Positions 35,898 to 44,861 of a stretch of DNA of 64,000 nt are shown here, one piece after another. Under the pieces are notes generated by a model that searched no databases, was not told the origin of the DNA, and worked only from the letters and a program-made list of their open reading frames with translations. This DNA is from Bacteroidota bacterium (lineage in GTDB: Bacteria > Bacteroidota > Bacteroidia > Cytophagales > Cyclobacteriaceae): contig JAEYWY010000017.1 in the NCBI GenBank assembly GCA_023428695.1, positions 372,001-436,000 on the forward strand. The letters run 5' to 3'. Position 1 is the first letter of the stretch. Every line of letters begins with the position of its first letter. Made by a program: the position numbers and the translations under genes.

Positions 35898-36009
35898 ATA
35901 TTATAAAAGTGAATTGATAAGTGTAAATGTAAAGTATTTTGTCTGTTCTATGCTATCTAATCCCCAAGATTTAATACCAGGTAAGAAACACCGTACATAT
36001 GGTAATTGT

Positions 36010-36645
36010 TCAGTCCCGCTTCAGGGACTCACGCAAAATACGGCTTGCTTCCGGACCACAACAGAAGACCAGATCCACTATGCTCAGGTTGTCTGCAAAT
36101 GAGTTGCCAAAAACCTGGTAGTATGGCACGGGCTTGTAAATCCTTTTGATATACGCGGTATCCTTTGGATGTATTCTGTTTCGTATGTCGTAAATGTCAG
36201 CCGGATATTCTGTTTGATACGACAAAGTTTCCCGGATCTCAATCTCACAACGTAACCAGCGTAGACACAATGTCAGCAACTCCAGATTCAGTTCGTAAAG
36301 AAACACATGACGCCGGGTGAGAACTTCATGTAGGTCATGCGCATAGTACTCGAAAAAAGGCGCTTTGCCATACGCTGAACGGATAGTCCGCCAGTGGTTA
36401 TTCAACCACTTCTGACTATAGTCGATCCTTACCTCGTGGATGCGTGTCTTACCGTGTTTGCCTGTTAACGGAATGACCATGGTTGTGGTTCCATGAGGCG
36501 TATTGATATAACAACGATTGCGATAACTCTGCTTCTCAAAATGTTCCCAACGTTCTGCCATCAGGACTGATGCATCCCGGATAGCGGTAAAGAATGCAAG
36601 CGAAGGCAGATAGTGAAGTTCGGAAACGAAAGTTAACCCGGGCAT
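36010..36645 (-). CDS. WbqC-like family protein
   Basis: The 211-residue protein matches the WbqC family: FVSELHYLPSLAFFTAI at the N-terminus, then WEHFEKQSYRNRCYINTPHG, and KTRIHEVRIDYSQKWLNNHW followed by RTIRSAYGKAPFFEYYA. Family members occur near polysaccharide genes, but the activity is not established. ATG 36645 is used. A TTG at 36654 adds only three residues. Confidence 0.85.
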   Translation of the reverse strand: MPGLTFVSELHYLPSLAFFTAIRDASVLMAERWEHFEKQSYRNRCYINTPHGTTTMVIPLTGKHGKTRIHEVRIDYSQKWLNNHWRTIRSAYGKAPFFEYYAHDLHEVLTRRHVFLYELNLELLTLCLRWLRCEIEIRETLSYQTEYPADIYDIRNRIHPKDTAYIKRIYKPVPYYQVFGNSFADNLSIVDLVFCCGPEASRILRESLKRD

Positions 36646-36765
36646 GGGTGGCAAAGTAGGCAGCAGGAATGTAAGGTCAAAAACGCATTTTCAGGGAAAT
36701 GCGCGATTTCATGTGAATAAAAAACGGCCGTTTGGTTTTCAGGCACGTGCTGGCGCAGTTGTCTG

Positions 36766-37395
36766 TCACAAGAACTGTTCAATGTTTCCCGCAGCCTGCC
36801 TGACAATTTCGAAATCCGGGCCGGTGCAATCAACGACAGTGGAGGGTACGTTGTTCCCCACGCCGCCGTCGATAACGAGGTCAACGTGGTGTTTGAAATC
36901 CTCGTAAATTTCCTCAGGGTCGGTCGTGTACACCTTGATTTCGTCATCGTTTTTTATCGATGATGTGATCAGCGGGTTCCCCAATGCGGCGACTATGGCA
37001 AGGGGGATGGGGTGATCCGGGATGCGGATACCCACCGTTTTCTTGTTGATTTCAAGGATCCGCGGAACTTTGCTGCTCGACTCCAGGATAAATGTGTAAG
37101 GACCCGGCAACGCTTTTTTCAACAATTTGAAAACCGGCGTGTCCATCCTTCTGACGTAAAGCGAAACATGACTCAGGTCCTGGCAAATGAATGACAGGTC
37201 GAGTTTCTGGGGTTTGATATCCAGCACGCGACACAACCTTTCGACGGCTTTCCGGTTCATGAGATCACACCCGATGCCGTAGATTGTATCTGTCGGATAG
37301 ATAACGATGCCTCCGTTTTGCAGTACGTTCACGACCTGGCTGATCTTGCGCTCCTCAGGATTTTTTGGATGTATGGACAGTAACGAGGCTTGCAT
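36766..37395 (-). CDS. TsaC/Sua5/YciO-family threonylcarbamoyl-AMP synthase-like protein
   Basis: The 209-residue protein has the YrdC-fold signature VIYPTDTIYGIGCDL, then LPGPYTFILESS and VGIRIPDHPIPLAIVAALGN. The family makes threonylcarbamoyl-AMP for the t6A37 modification of tRNA. The YciO branch, to which this sequence is similar in style (KLDLSFICQDLSHVSLYVRR), may have a different or weaker role. ATG 37395 was preferred over TTG 37425. It is divergent from mltG. Confidence 0.87.
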   Translation of the reverse strand: MQASLLSIHPKNPEERKISQVVNVLQNGGIVIYPTDTIYGIGCDLMNRKAVERLCRVLDIKPQKLDLSFICQDLSHVSLYVRRMDTPVFKLLKKALPGPYTFILESSSKVPRILEINKKTVGIRIPDHPIPLAIVAALGNPLITSSIKNDDEIKVYTTDPEEIYEDFKHHVDLVIDGGVGNNVPSTVVDCTGPDFEIVRQAAGNIEQFL

Positions 37396-37455
37396 AGGAC
37401 GTTTCGTATCAATGCGCGAGCCCAAAGGTGCTAAAACATTGTGAAATCAATTTTG

Positions 37456-37463
37456 TAATTTTG
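37456..37463 (+). promoter_or_regulatory. Bacteroidota -7 promoter element for mltG
   Basis: TAATTTTG is a perfect TAnnTTTG match, 18 nt before the mltG ATG at 37481. The leader would be very short. A TTG lies 14 bp upstream of it, closer than usual. Confidence 0.4.
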
Positions 37464-37480
37464 ACATCTTTTTATTTTGT

Positions 37481-38527
37481 ATGAGGCCCAGTAAGCGTCT
37501 GATTCTTTTTCTCGTGATCGCGATCCTCGGGATATCCTTTGTCTTTTACGGGTATCAGATCGTATACACCCCAAATATCCTTCTAGACAAACCTGACCGC
37601 GCATTTGTTATTCGGAACAACGCCACCTTCAAGGATGTTCAGCAACAGTTACATGAAGGCGGGTATGTGAACGACCTGATTTCATTCAGTTTTCTCGCGC
37701 GCCTGATGGACTATGACGAACGCGTGAAGCCGGGCAAGTTCATGCTGCGTACGAACATGACCAACCTGGAAGCTATCCGCACCCTGAGGCTTGGCAACAA
37801 CAACGCAGTCAATATCACCTTCAACAATGTGCGACTGATCGACGACCTGGCTGAAAAGATCACAAAGAACCTTGGAATGACTCCGGACGAATTCAAGGTG
37901 GCGCTACTTGATTTCGCACGCGATAATTCGTATGGATTCAACAAAGACAATGTGGTCGCCATGTTCATACCGAATACGTACGAAGTTTACTACAATGTAT
38001 CGGCGGATCAACTCATTGAACGCATGTACGAGGAGTACGAAAAATTCTGGAACAATGAACGCCTGGCGAAAGCAACGGAAATCGGACTCACCCCAATGGA
38101 AGTATCTGTCCTCGCCTCCATTGTTCAGGCAGAAAGTGTTCGTGCCGACGAGGCGCCGCTGATCGCGAGCCTTTATATGAACCGACTAAAGACCGGCATG
38201 CCGCTCCAGGCGGATCCCACACTTGTTTTCGCCGTTGGCGACTTTTCCCTGAAACGTGTGTTGAACGAACACAAGGAAATCGACTCGCCCTATAACACCT
38301 ACAGGAACACAGGTTTGCCCCCCGGACCGATTAACATGCCTACCATAAACTCTCTCGACGCCGTGCTCAATCACCCGACGACAAAATATCTGTACATGTG
38401 TGCAAAGGAAGATTTTTCCGGGCGGCACAACTTCACACATGATTATCGTGAGCACATGCGCAACGCGGCGAAATATCAGCGCGCGCTTACGATCGAACAA
38501 CAAAAGGCTAAGCTCAAGCAAAAGTAG
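37481..38527 (+). CDS. mltG: Endolytic murein transglycosylase MltG
   Basis: MltG cuts nascent glycan strands and sets their length. The 348-residue protein has one N-terminal membrane helix (about 7-25), a LysM-like region, and the YceG catalytic domain. Catalytic Glu218 is in SIVQAESVRADEAPLIASLY, and further typical blocks are MPLQADPTLVFAVG, NTYRNTGLPPGPINMP and FTHDYREHMRNAA. It is followed after 1 bp by a thioesterase gene. Confidence 0.95.
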   Translation: MRPSKRLILFLVIAILGISFVFYGYQIVYTPNILLDKPDRAFVIRNNATFKDVQQQLHEGGYVNDLISFSFLARLMDYDERVKPGKFMLRTNMTNLEAIRTLRLGNNNAVNITFNNVRLIDDLAEKITKNLGMTPDEFKVALLDFARDNSYGFNKDNVVAMFIPNTYEVYYNVSADQLIERMYEEYEKFWNNERLAKATEIGLTPMEVSVLASIVQAESVRADEAPLIASLYMNRLKTGMPLQADPTLVFAVGDFSLKRVLNEHKEIDSPYNTYRNTGLPPGPINMPTINSLDAVLNHPTTKYLYMCAKEDFSGRHNFTHDYREHMRNAAKYQRALTIEQQKAKLKQK

Positions 38528-38528
38528 G

Positions 38529-38942
38529 ATGTATCAATCTGAGACCACCGTACGGGTGCGGTATGCGGAAACCGATCAAATGGGATATGTGTATTACGGG
38601 TACTACGCCATGTATTACGAAGTCGCGCGGGTTGAAAGTCTCCGGCAGCTGGGGCTTACGTACCGCGAAATTGAGGAAATGGGAGTAATAATGCCGGTCC
38701 TGGAAAACAAATCGCGTTTTCTGGCCCCCGGCCGTTATGACGAGTTGCTCACAATCGTGACAACAATCCGCGAAAAACCGGGAGTTCGTATTAAATTTGA
38801 ATACGACATTTACAACGAAGAGAAAAAGCTCATCAACCAGGGAGAAACGCTGCTGGCTTTTGTAGACAGGAAGACGAACAGGCCATGCCGGCCCCCCCGC
38901 GCGATGGAGCAGGTTCTCGAACCTTTCTTTAATGAAGTATAA
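38529..38942 (+). CDS. YbgC-type hot-dog acyl-CoA thioesterase
   Basis: The 137-residue protein is a 4HBT hot-dog thioesterase: VRVRYAETDQMGYVYYGYYA with the catalytic-type Asp16, then YYEVARVESLRQLGLTYREI. The true start is ATG 38529, 1 bp after the mltG stop. A longer ORF reading back into mltG is an artefact. Its 3' end overlaps the YihY gene by 11 bp. The substrate is unknown. Confidence 0.9.
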   Translation: MYQSETTVRVRYAETDQMGYVYYGYYAMYYEVARVESLRQLGLTYREIEEMGVIMPVLENKSRFLAPGRYDELLTIVTTIREKPGVRIKFEYDIYNEEKKLINQGETLLAFVDRKTNRPCRPPRAMEQVLEPFFNEV

Positions 38943-39951
38943 GTATAAACGGTTTTTTTTTCGCTGGAACCCCGGTCGATTGCTGATCACCTGGCTGAAG
39001 CGGGTGAAGTTCCGGAAATATGAAAACGTTTCGCTTTACAAAATCCTCAAGCTGTTCATACAGAATCTTACCGACGACGAAATTCTCGACCGGGCAAACG
39101 GCGTAGCATACAACTTCCTGCTGGCAATCTTTCCCGCGATAATTTTCCTGTTTACCCTTATCCCGTACGTTACCGCGTTCTTCCCCGAGGTTAACAAGGA
39201 TTCGATCATGGAGTTCCTCGGACATCAGATGCCGCCCAGCATGTTTGAAACCGTCTCATCGACAGTGCTCGATATTGTCAGCAATCAACGGGGTGGCTTG
39301 TTGTCATTTGGTTTCCTGTTCTCGGTTTACCTTTCAACGAACGGAACGATGGCGCTAATGCGCGCCTTCAATGCGTGTTACCGTACAATTGAAAACCGCA
39401 GCGCCGTCAAGACTCGGGTGATAGCAACGGCGCTGACGTTCAACCTGGCTGTGGTGTTGTTCCTGGCAATAATACTCCTTGTCGTCGGGCAACTGATCCT
39501 CGATTATGCAATGACAAACATTACCGAAACCGGATTTATCGACCTCAACAGCTATACGGTTTCCATATTGTTCGTGCTTCGCTTTGTCGTAATTTTCATC
39601 GTATTCTTTCTGGCAATTTCAACGTTGTACTATTTCGGTCCCGCCATTCACTACAACTGGCGTTTTTTTTCAATCGGTTCGCTGCTTGCAACGCTGCTGA
39701 TACTGGGCGTTTCGTATGGATTCTCATACTATGTTACCAACTACGGAACGTACAACAAGGTTTACGGATCCATCGGGGTTTTGATTGCTATCATGGTGTG
39801 GGTTCAACTCGTAACGATCGTCCTGCTCATCGGTTACGAGGTCAATGCGAGTATACATCACGCTGTTCGAAAGCAAGCGCTCTGGAATGCGCGGGCATTT
39901 CGTCGCAAGAACCTTCCTTCAAATCAGCCCGAATTTGTAAGCCCCGAGTAA
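38932..39951 (+). CDS. YihY/BrkB-family inner-membrane protein
   Basis: The 339-residue protein shows about six membrane helices and the family blocks ANGVAYNFLLAIFPAIIFLF, FGFLFSVYLSTNGTMALMRA and LIGYEVNASIHHA. YihY/BrkB proteins were long misassigned as RNase BN. Their activity is not known. Translation is probably coupled to the thioesterase gene through the 11-bp overlap. Confidence 0.9.
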   Translation: MKYKYKRFFFRWNPGRLLITWLKRVKFRKYENVSLYKILKLFIQNLTDDEILDRANGVAYNFLLAIFPAIIFLFTLIPYVTAFFPEVNKDSIMEFLGHQMPPSMFETVSSTVLDIVSNQRGGLLSFGFLFSVYLSTNGTMALMRAFNACYRTIENRSAVKTRVIATALTFNLAVVLFLAIILLVVGQLILDYAMTNITETGFIDLNSYTVSILFVLRFVVIFIVFFLAISTLYYFGPAIHYNWRFFSIGSLLATLLILGVSYGFSYYVTNYGTYNKVYGSIGVLIAIMVWVQLVTIVLLIGYEVNASIHHAVRKQALWNARAFRRKNLPSNQPEFVSPE

Positions 39952-40118
39952 CAGCCATCCATTGTACCGGCGTATAGCAGCAACGTTTATCATAAAAGCC
40001 GGTCAGCGACTCCGTCATGGCACTTAATTTTTACTTAAAGAAATGTCGATCAACAGGAATCTGCGTGTTATATGCGTGGTCCTGTGCTTTTAGGTAAACT
40101 GGAAAGTTGACATCCAGG

Positions 40119-40170
40119 AAGGCTGTTCTATCTCGGGTAGGGCAGCCTTAACATCCAAACACAAAGGAGG
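40119..40170 (+). promoter_or_regulatory. Hairpin leader and strong Shine-Dalgarno of the PRC-barrel gene
   Basis: A 7-bp stem AAGGCTG (40119-40125) with its complement at 40143-40149 is followed by AAAGGAGG at 40163-40170, four bases before ATG 40175. A full anti-SD match is unusual in this window, where most genes have none. It suggests high or regulated translation of the PRC-barrel protein. Confidence 0.55.
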
Positions 40171-40174
40171 TAGT

Positions 40175-40600
40175 ATGAGTGTGGAAAATAAAAACTATGA
40201 GGTTGACAACCGGACCGGCATCAACCATGAAGGAGCCGACGCCAACAAACCGGTCGAACGTTTGACCGCCTCTTCCATTATCGGCGACAGCGTCGAAAAC
40301 CGAAAGGGCGAAACTCTGGGAAAGATCGAAGAATTGATGGTAAACGTTGACACCGGCAAAATTGAGTATGCGGTATTGACAGCAGGAGGTTTGCTCGGTG
40401 TTGGCAAGAAACTTTTTGCCATCCCGTTTGAACAACTTGAAATCGACGAGGAAAAGGAAGTGTTCATTTTGGATCGAAGCAAAGACTACATCAAGAACTC
40501 TCCGGGGTTTGATTCAAGTCACTGGCCCGACACAAATGACCATTCGTATTACGATGACGTGAACTCGTATCACAAACTGCCCGTCGTGCCGTTCCCGTAG
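40175..40600 (+). CDS. PRC-barrel domain protein
   Basis: The 141-residue soluble protein has a PRC-barrel domain (residues about 28-105: ASSIIGDSVENRKGETLGKI, then EELMVNVDTGKIEYAVLTAG, then KLFAIPFEQLEIDEE) and a polar tail rich in Asp, Tyr and His. Such stand-alone proteins in soil bacteria are often stress-associated, which is inference here. It has an exceptionally good Shine-Dalgarno sequence and its own terminator, consistent with strong monocistronic expression. Confidence 0.85.
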   Translation: MSVENKNYEVDNRTGINHEGADANKPVERLTASSIIGDSVENRKGETLGKIEELMVNVDTGKIEYAVLTAGGLLGVGKKLFAIPFEQLEIDEEKEVFILDRSKDYIKNSPGFDSSHWPDTNDHSYYDDVNSYHKLPVVPFP

Positions 40601-40626
40601 GACGGTAACTTCGCGCATGATCAGGT

Positions 40627-40655
40627 GGGCTGCAATCAAATGCAGCCCTCTTTTT
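40627..40655 (+). terminator. Rho-independent terminator of the PRC-barrel gene
   Basis: An 8-bp perfect stem GGGCTGCA (40627-40634) with its complement at 40641-40648 encloses a six-base loop and is followed by TCTTTTT. Confidence 0.88.
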
Positions 40656-40755
40656 GTATGATGCGCTCCCTGTGACGTACATGTAATATTATGACGAAGT
40701 TATGCCTTTCAATACTCTGCCATAATGGCGAATTTTGAAACGTAACTAACTCACC

Positions 40756-42798
40756 TTGAAAAGGATTCTGTTCCTGTTGTTTCTGATAACCAGCTACGCC
40801 AATGCTGAGGTGGGGCAGCTCTCGCAGCACCTGGAGTGGTATGAGTCTCTCGAGAAATCCAGTCTTTCCGGAAACGCACACGAACGCATTACCCGCCTCG
40901 AAGCTCAGATAGAGGAGGCAAAATCAATTGCCGATTTTGAACGTGAGTCAACACTGCGAAAAGAGCTGGGAATGCTACTCCTGCTACGGATACCTGACTA
41001 CGGACGAGCTATTGACCAATTTATTCTTGCACTTCAGCTTGAAGAAAAGCATGACCTCGGGGAAGACCAGATCATCACCTACATTGCCTTGGGTCGCGTC
41101 TTCGAAATGGTTGGCGACTATCACAAAAGTTCAGAACTGCTCGAACGAGCACTACACCTTAGCGAGAGCTATCGTGAAGCGGCTGTATTAATTTACCTCG
41201 CCAACAAGCTCGGAAAACTCAACGCAGCTAAAGGCCATCTCGACGCAGCACTTGAGAATTATGAAATAGTCCTCATCCACAATGACAGCGTAGCTTCACC
41301 GAGGGCAAAGGCTGAAGCACTTTTTAATAAGGCTCACGTACATACTTTGAAACAAGAATACGACAGGGCGCTGGCATTGCACAAACAGGCGCTCGCGATC
41401 TGGCGACGTCTCGGAAGCACCGATCGCGAAGCGCAATCGCTCAACGACATCGGAGAACTCTACAGGTTGATGAAGGAGGATGAGAAAGCGTTAAAGAATT
41501 TTGTCGCTGCGCTTTCAATCCGCACCCGCCTTGATGACCTGACCGGCCTCGCACAGTCGTACAACAATGCGGGTGTATTGTACTTCAACAAACGAAACTA
41601 TGAACGCGCAACGGCAAACCTGGTTCTGGGTCTTGAAGCTGCGCAATCAGCACAAGCTGCGGAACAGATCGCGAGAGCACATGAATTCCTGAGTCATTGT
41701 TACAAGGCAGTTGGCGACAGTAAAAAATCACTTAACCATCTCCTCGCCTACACGCAATTGATCGAGTTCATGCGGAATGAAAAAGCTGAAACCGAATTGC
41801 TTGAAGCCGAAAACCGTTACGTGCTCGACAAAAAGGAACTTGAGATCCGGCACCTCGAACTCGAACAACGGCGCCGTGAAGAGAAGATCAAAACGCAACA
41901 ACAGCTACAGAATTTTCTGTTTACGATTATCGGATTCGGTGTCATTATCGTATGTCTTATTTTCTTCCTGTACCTCACCAAGCGGAGGGCTACGATCGCG
42001 CTTCAGGCTGCGCATGCACGCGTAGCCAATCAGAACGTTCAGTTGCAGAACCTGAACGCAACGAAGGACAAGTTTTTCTCGATAATCAGTCACGACCTCA
42101 AAGGTCCACTGAACTCATTTATTTCATTTTCGCGCATGCTTATCGATCACACAGACAGCCTTACGCGCGACGAAATTCAAATGCTGGCACGAGAGATCAA
42201 CAACAATCTCAAGAACCTCCTCACCCTGTTGGAGAATTTGCTGGAGTGGTCACGATCTCAAACCGGCAACATCGAGTTCAAACCCGAGAATTTCGATCTA
42301 CGCGAACTTCTGCTTCAGAACCGCGACTTGTTGAACGCCCAGGCTTCGAACAAGGGTATTACCATTTTGTGTGACGAGGGTGATCCGGGCTTCACCAATG
42401 CGCATAAGCACAGCGTTAATACCGTAATACGCAACCTCGTATCAAATGCCATTAAGTTCACCCCCCAGGGGGGAACGATCACCCTGGCGCTCCGTCGTGA
42501 AGGAAACGAGTTTGTAGTATCAATTGCGGATACCGGGGTTGGGATGTCGCCTGAAACATTGAAGAAGCTGTTTCGGCTCGACACAAAATATACTACCCAT
42601 GGAACGGCAAACGAAAAGGGCACCGGCCTCGGGCTTATTTTGTGCAAGGACTTTATCGAGAAGAACGGGGGCACCATTGGCGTTGAAAGTCACGAGGGAA
42701 AGGGAACAGTCTTCTTTTTCCGGCTCCCCGCTGTCGACAGTGTCAGCACAAAATCAACGGAGTCTGTACTCACCGGCGTTCCGGTTTCGCAACCCTGA
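40756..42798 (+). CDS. TPR-containing sensor histidine kinase
   Basis: The 680-residue protein has a signal peptide (MKRILFLLFLITSYANA) that begins directly at TTG 40756, so the TTG start is credible. About nine TPR-like repeats in the periplasm (residues 20-370) follow, then a membrane helix at about 387-407 and a coiled coil. The kinase core has His446 in FSIISHDLKGPLNSF and ATP-site motifs NLVSNAIKFTPQGG, DTGVGMS and GTGLGLILCKDF. No receiver domain or adjacent regulator is present, so it is an orphan kinase. A TGACGTACATGT motif lies 83 nt upstream, nearly repeated before the next gene. Confidence 0.9.
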   Translation: MKRILFLLFLITSYANAEVGQLSQHLEWYESLEKSSLSGNAHERITRLEAQIEEAKSIADFERESTLRKELGMLLLLRIPDYGRAIDQFILALQLEEKHDLGEDQIITYIALGRVFEMVGDYHKSSELLERALHLSESYREAAVLIYLANKLGKLNAAKGHLDAALENYEIVLIHNDSVASPRAKAEALFNKAHVHTLKQEYDRALALHKQALAIWRRLGSTDREAQSLNDIGELYRLMKEDEKALKNFVAALSIRTRLDDLTGLAQSYNNAGVLYFNKRNYERATANLVLGLEAAQSAQAAEQIARAHEFLSHCYKAVGDSKKSLNHLLAYTQLIEFMRNEKAETELLEAENRYVLDKKELEIRHLELEQRRREEKIKTQQQLQNFLFTIIGFGVIIVCLIFFLYLTKRRATIALQAAHARVANQNVQLQNLNATKDKFFSIISHDLKGPLNSFISFSRMLIDHTDSLTRDEIQMLAREINNNLKNLLTLLENLLEWSRSQTGNIEFKPENFDLRELLLQNRDLLNAQASNKGITILCDEGDPGFTNAHKHSVNTVIRNLVSNAIKFTPQGGTITLALRREGNEFVVSIADTGVGMSPETLKKLFRLDTKYTTHGTANEKGTGLGLILCKDFIEKNGGTIGVESHEGKGTVFFFRLPAVDSVSTKSTESVLTGVPVSQP

Positions 42799-42964
42799 TG
42801 TATTCTGTTTCGGGTATGCCAGTCTCGCAGGCATCAAAATCTGCAATTTTTTGGGCATTTGGAGCCTGACGTACACGTGACGTGCCCTGTTTCCGTCCCT
42901 GTGATGTATTATTGATGTAGTTCATTATTTGCATTTGGAACGATTGAAAGACACTTTTGGAATC

Positions 42965-44074
42965 ATGAACAATCGTATGACAAAACTTATGAATACTATC
43001 CTGATTCTGGCAGCCTTGTTGGGCTCTGGTTGCGGAGGCGACGATGGCGACGAAAAGAAGGTGTTGCCCAAGAATCTGCAGGTTACTACCGAAATAAGTT
43101 CAACCGATGTTGGTAAGGTCACTGTGACGGCGACAGCTGAAAATGCATCGTTCTTTACAATTCACTTTGGCCTGGTTGGAAGCACGGTCACCAGCACAGA
43201 CGGTACGGCCACCTACACATACAATGCATCCGGAACGTATACGATTACCGTTAATGCCCATTCAACTCCGAATGACTTCATTACCACATCAACGCTGGTT
43301 ACGGTTGACATTCCGATAAGTGACGAGGGCTATACGACACCCGAAAGTTACGACGGTTATACTTTAGTATGGCAGGACGAATTTTCCGGCACAACGCTTA
43401 ATTCTGATAATTGGACCCACGAAATCGGAACCGGCTCAGGCGGATGGGGTAACAACGAACTTCAATACTACCGATCGGAAAACACGACCGTGGATGATGG
43501 TTACTTACTCATCACTGCTAAAAAGGAAAACTTCAGTGGCAGTAGCTACACGTCTTCGCGGATTATTACCAAAGGCAAGAAGGAATTCCAATATGGCCGG
43601 ATTGACATTCGTGCAAAGTTGCCGAAAGGTCAGGGCATTTGGCCGGCATTGTGGATGCTGGGTCAGAACATCTCCGAAGTGAGCTGGCCAAAATGCGGAG
43701 AGATCGACATCATGGAAATGATTGGCGGAAGCGGGCGCGAAAAAACAGTACACGGTACGTTGCACTGGGATAACAATGGCAGCCACGCATGCACATGCGA
43801 CAAACCCGGTTACTCACTTGCCAGCGGTATCTTCGCGGATAAGTTTCACGTCTTTACGATAACCTGGGATGAAACCGAAATCAAGTGGTTTGTGGATGAT
43901 GTGTTGTTCAATACAATCGACATCACGCCGGCAGGTCTCAGCGAATTCCACAACGAGTACTTCTTCATCTTCAACGTTGCCGTCGGTGGAAACTGGCCGG
44001 GTAGTCCGGATGGCACGACGGTATTCCCGCAACAGATGATAGTTGACTACATCCGTGTGTTCCAGGAAGAATGA
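42965..44074 (+). CDS. GH16 endo-beta-glucanase (laminarinase-like) lipoprotein with PKD-like domain
   Basis: The protein is 369 residues from ATG 42965. A lipoprotein signal ends at GSGCGGDDGDEK. A PKD/Ig-like domain follows (TVTATAENASFFTIHFG to TYTITVNAHS), then a GH16 catalytic domain. Its motif EIDIME has Glu246 as likely nucleophile and Glu251 as acid/base. WQDEFSGTTLNSDNWTHEIG and GQGIWPALWMLG are typical of beta-1,3-glucanases. It is probably anchored on the cell surface and cleaves laminarin-like beta-glucans. An upstream TTG at 42929 would only extend the signal. The gene ends at a terminator. Confidence 0.92.
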   Translation: MNNRMTKLMNTILILAALLGSGCGGDDGDEKKVLPKNLQVTTEISSTDVGKVTVTATAENASFFTIHFGLVGSTVTSTDGTATYTYNASGTYTITVNAHSTPNDFITTSTLVTVDIPISDEGYTTPESYDGYTLVWQDEFSGTTLNSDNWTHEIGTGSGGWGNNELQYYRSENTTVDDGYLLITAKKENFSGSSYTSSRIITKGKKEFQYGRIDIRAKLPKGQGIWPALWMLGQNISEVSWPKCGEIDIMEMIGGSGREKTVHGTLHWDNNGSHACTCDKPGYSLASGIFADKFHVFTITWDETEIKWFVDDVLFNTIDITPAGLSEFHNEYFFIFNVAVGGNWPGSPDGTTVFPQQMIVDYIRVFQEE

Positions 44075-44098
44075 TTTGATTTTCGATTTGTTTTTTGG

Positions 44099-44126
44099 AA
44101 GCGCATTCTCAGGGATGCGCTTTTTT
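44099..44126 (+). terminator. Rho-independent terminator of the GH16 gene
   Basis: An 8-bp stem AAGCGCAT (44099-44106) with its complement at 44115-44122 is followed by T6 on the plus strand. On the minus strand the following bases are not a clear T run until further on. Confidence 0.8.
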
Positions 44127-44138
44127 GTTGAGATGGAT

Positions 44139-44384
44139 TCAGCCTTTTTCAACTACGAGCGATATCGTTTCTTCGCCACCGTCTTTGGAAGGAGTAACCA
44201 CCAGAGGATCGGAAACGATCTTTCCGTCCGATGACTCATCGCCACAAATTACCTTGACGCGGGTGCCCTTGCCGTATTCCTTTTCACCACCGGGAGAAAC
44301 AGCAACGCGAAACTGAACAGTGTTACCGTCCTGAAAATCTTTGAAGAGGGTTTTTTCACCGGAAGATACATTTATCGTAGCCAT
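44139..44384 (-). CDS. Small hypothetical protein, predicted beta-sandwich
   Basis: The 81-residue protein has no signal peptide or membrane helix. It alternates polar and hydrophobic residues (TINVSSGEKTLFKDFQDGNT, then VQFRVAVSPGG, then TRVKVICGDESSDGKIVSDP), suggesting a small all-beta fold. I do not recognise a family. Codon structure is clean and it starts with ATG 44384, facing the GH16 terminator. It is probably real but of unknown role. Confidence 0.55.
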   Translation of the reverse strand: MATINVSSGEKTLFKDFQDGNTVQFRVAVSPGGEKEYGKGTRVKVICGDESSDGKIVSDPLVVTPSKDGGEETISLVVEKG

Positions 44385-44861
44385 ATGAGTTCTTTTTCGG
44401 TATCGAATAAAAACTTATACCAGCGGCCTTGGGAAAGCAACTGGCAGGTAGAAACAACTGGCCACTGCTGCTGGCCGCTGCTGGTTTCTGGCTGGGATAT
44501 CCTCGTTACATGTTCCGTCATCCTGACTTGAAATGCCACAAACCATGCGGCGGCGGGTTCGGGTAATGCGCAGTGAGTTGAAGTTCAGCATCGTGGAAGG
44601 ATCGCGTAGTCGAAGGGAGCAACGCTGAGGCTGGGGTACGCGATGGATGAAAGGGAATGAAGAAGGAAGGTACCGATGATACACAGGGTTGCGCCTGACT
44701 ATGTCGCGAGCGATTCTAACGACGCGTCCCTTGTGACGCCCCTTAAGGGAGTGGCGACGTGTGGGCTCTTTTACTTGGGCTTCACCCCGGGCATTAGGGT
44801 GACACCCGCCAAGGCGGGCTAATGTACCATTCGGACTTACGAAAGGATAACTTTTAACGCT
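44385..44861. other. 477-bp non-coding region with degenerate inverted repeats
   Basis: I find no convincing gene. The stretch holds several short palindromes: GGCCA/TGGCC at 44460-44476, CCCTTAAGGG near 44743, and CCCGCC/GGCGGG at 44805-44818. It also has TCATCCTGAC and GGAAGGATCGCG segments that resemble decayed copies of dispersed intergenic repeats. An 89-codon minus-strand reading frame here has an implausible composition. Confidence 0.4.

Noticed and set aside
38400..38528. N-terminal extension of the thioesterase into mltG
   Set aside because: The extra 43 residues overlap mltG out of frame and resemble nothing. The family N-terminus begins at ATG 38529.
44415..44684. 89-codon minus-strand gene
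   Set aside because: It has no family features, and its composition and position in a repeat-rich interval suggest a chance frame.
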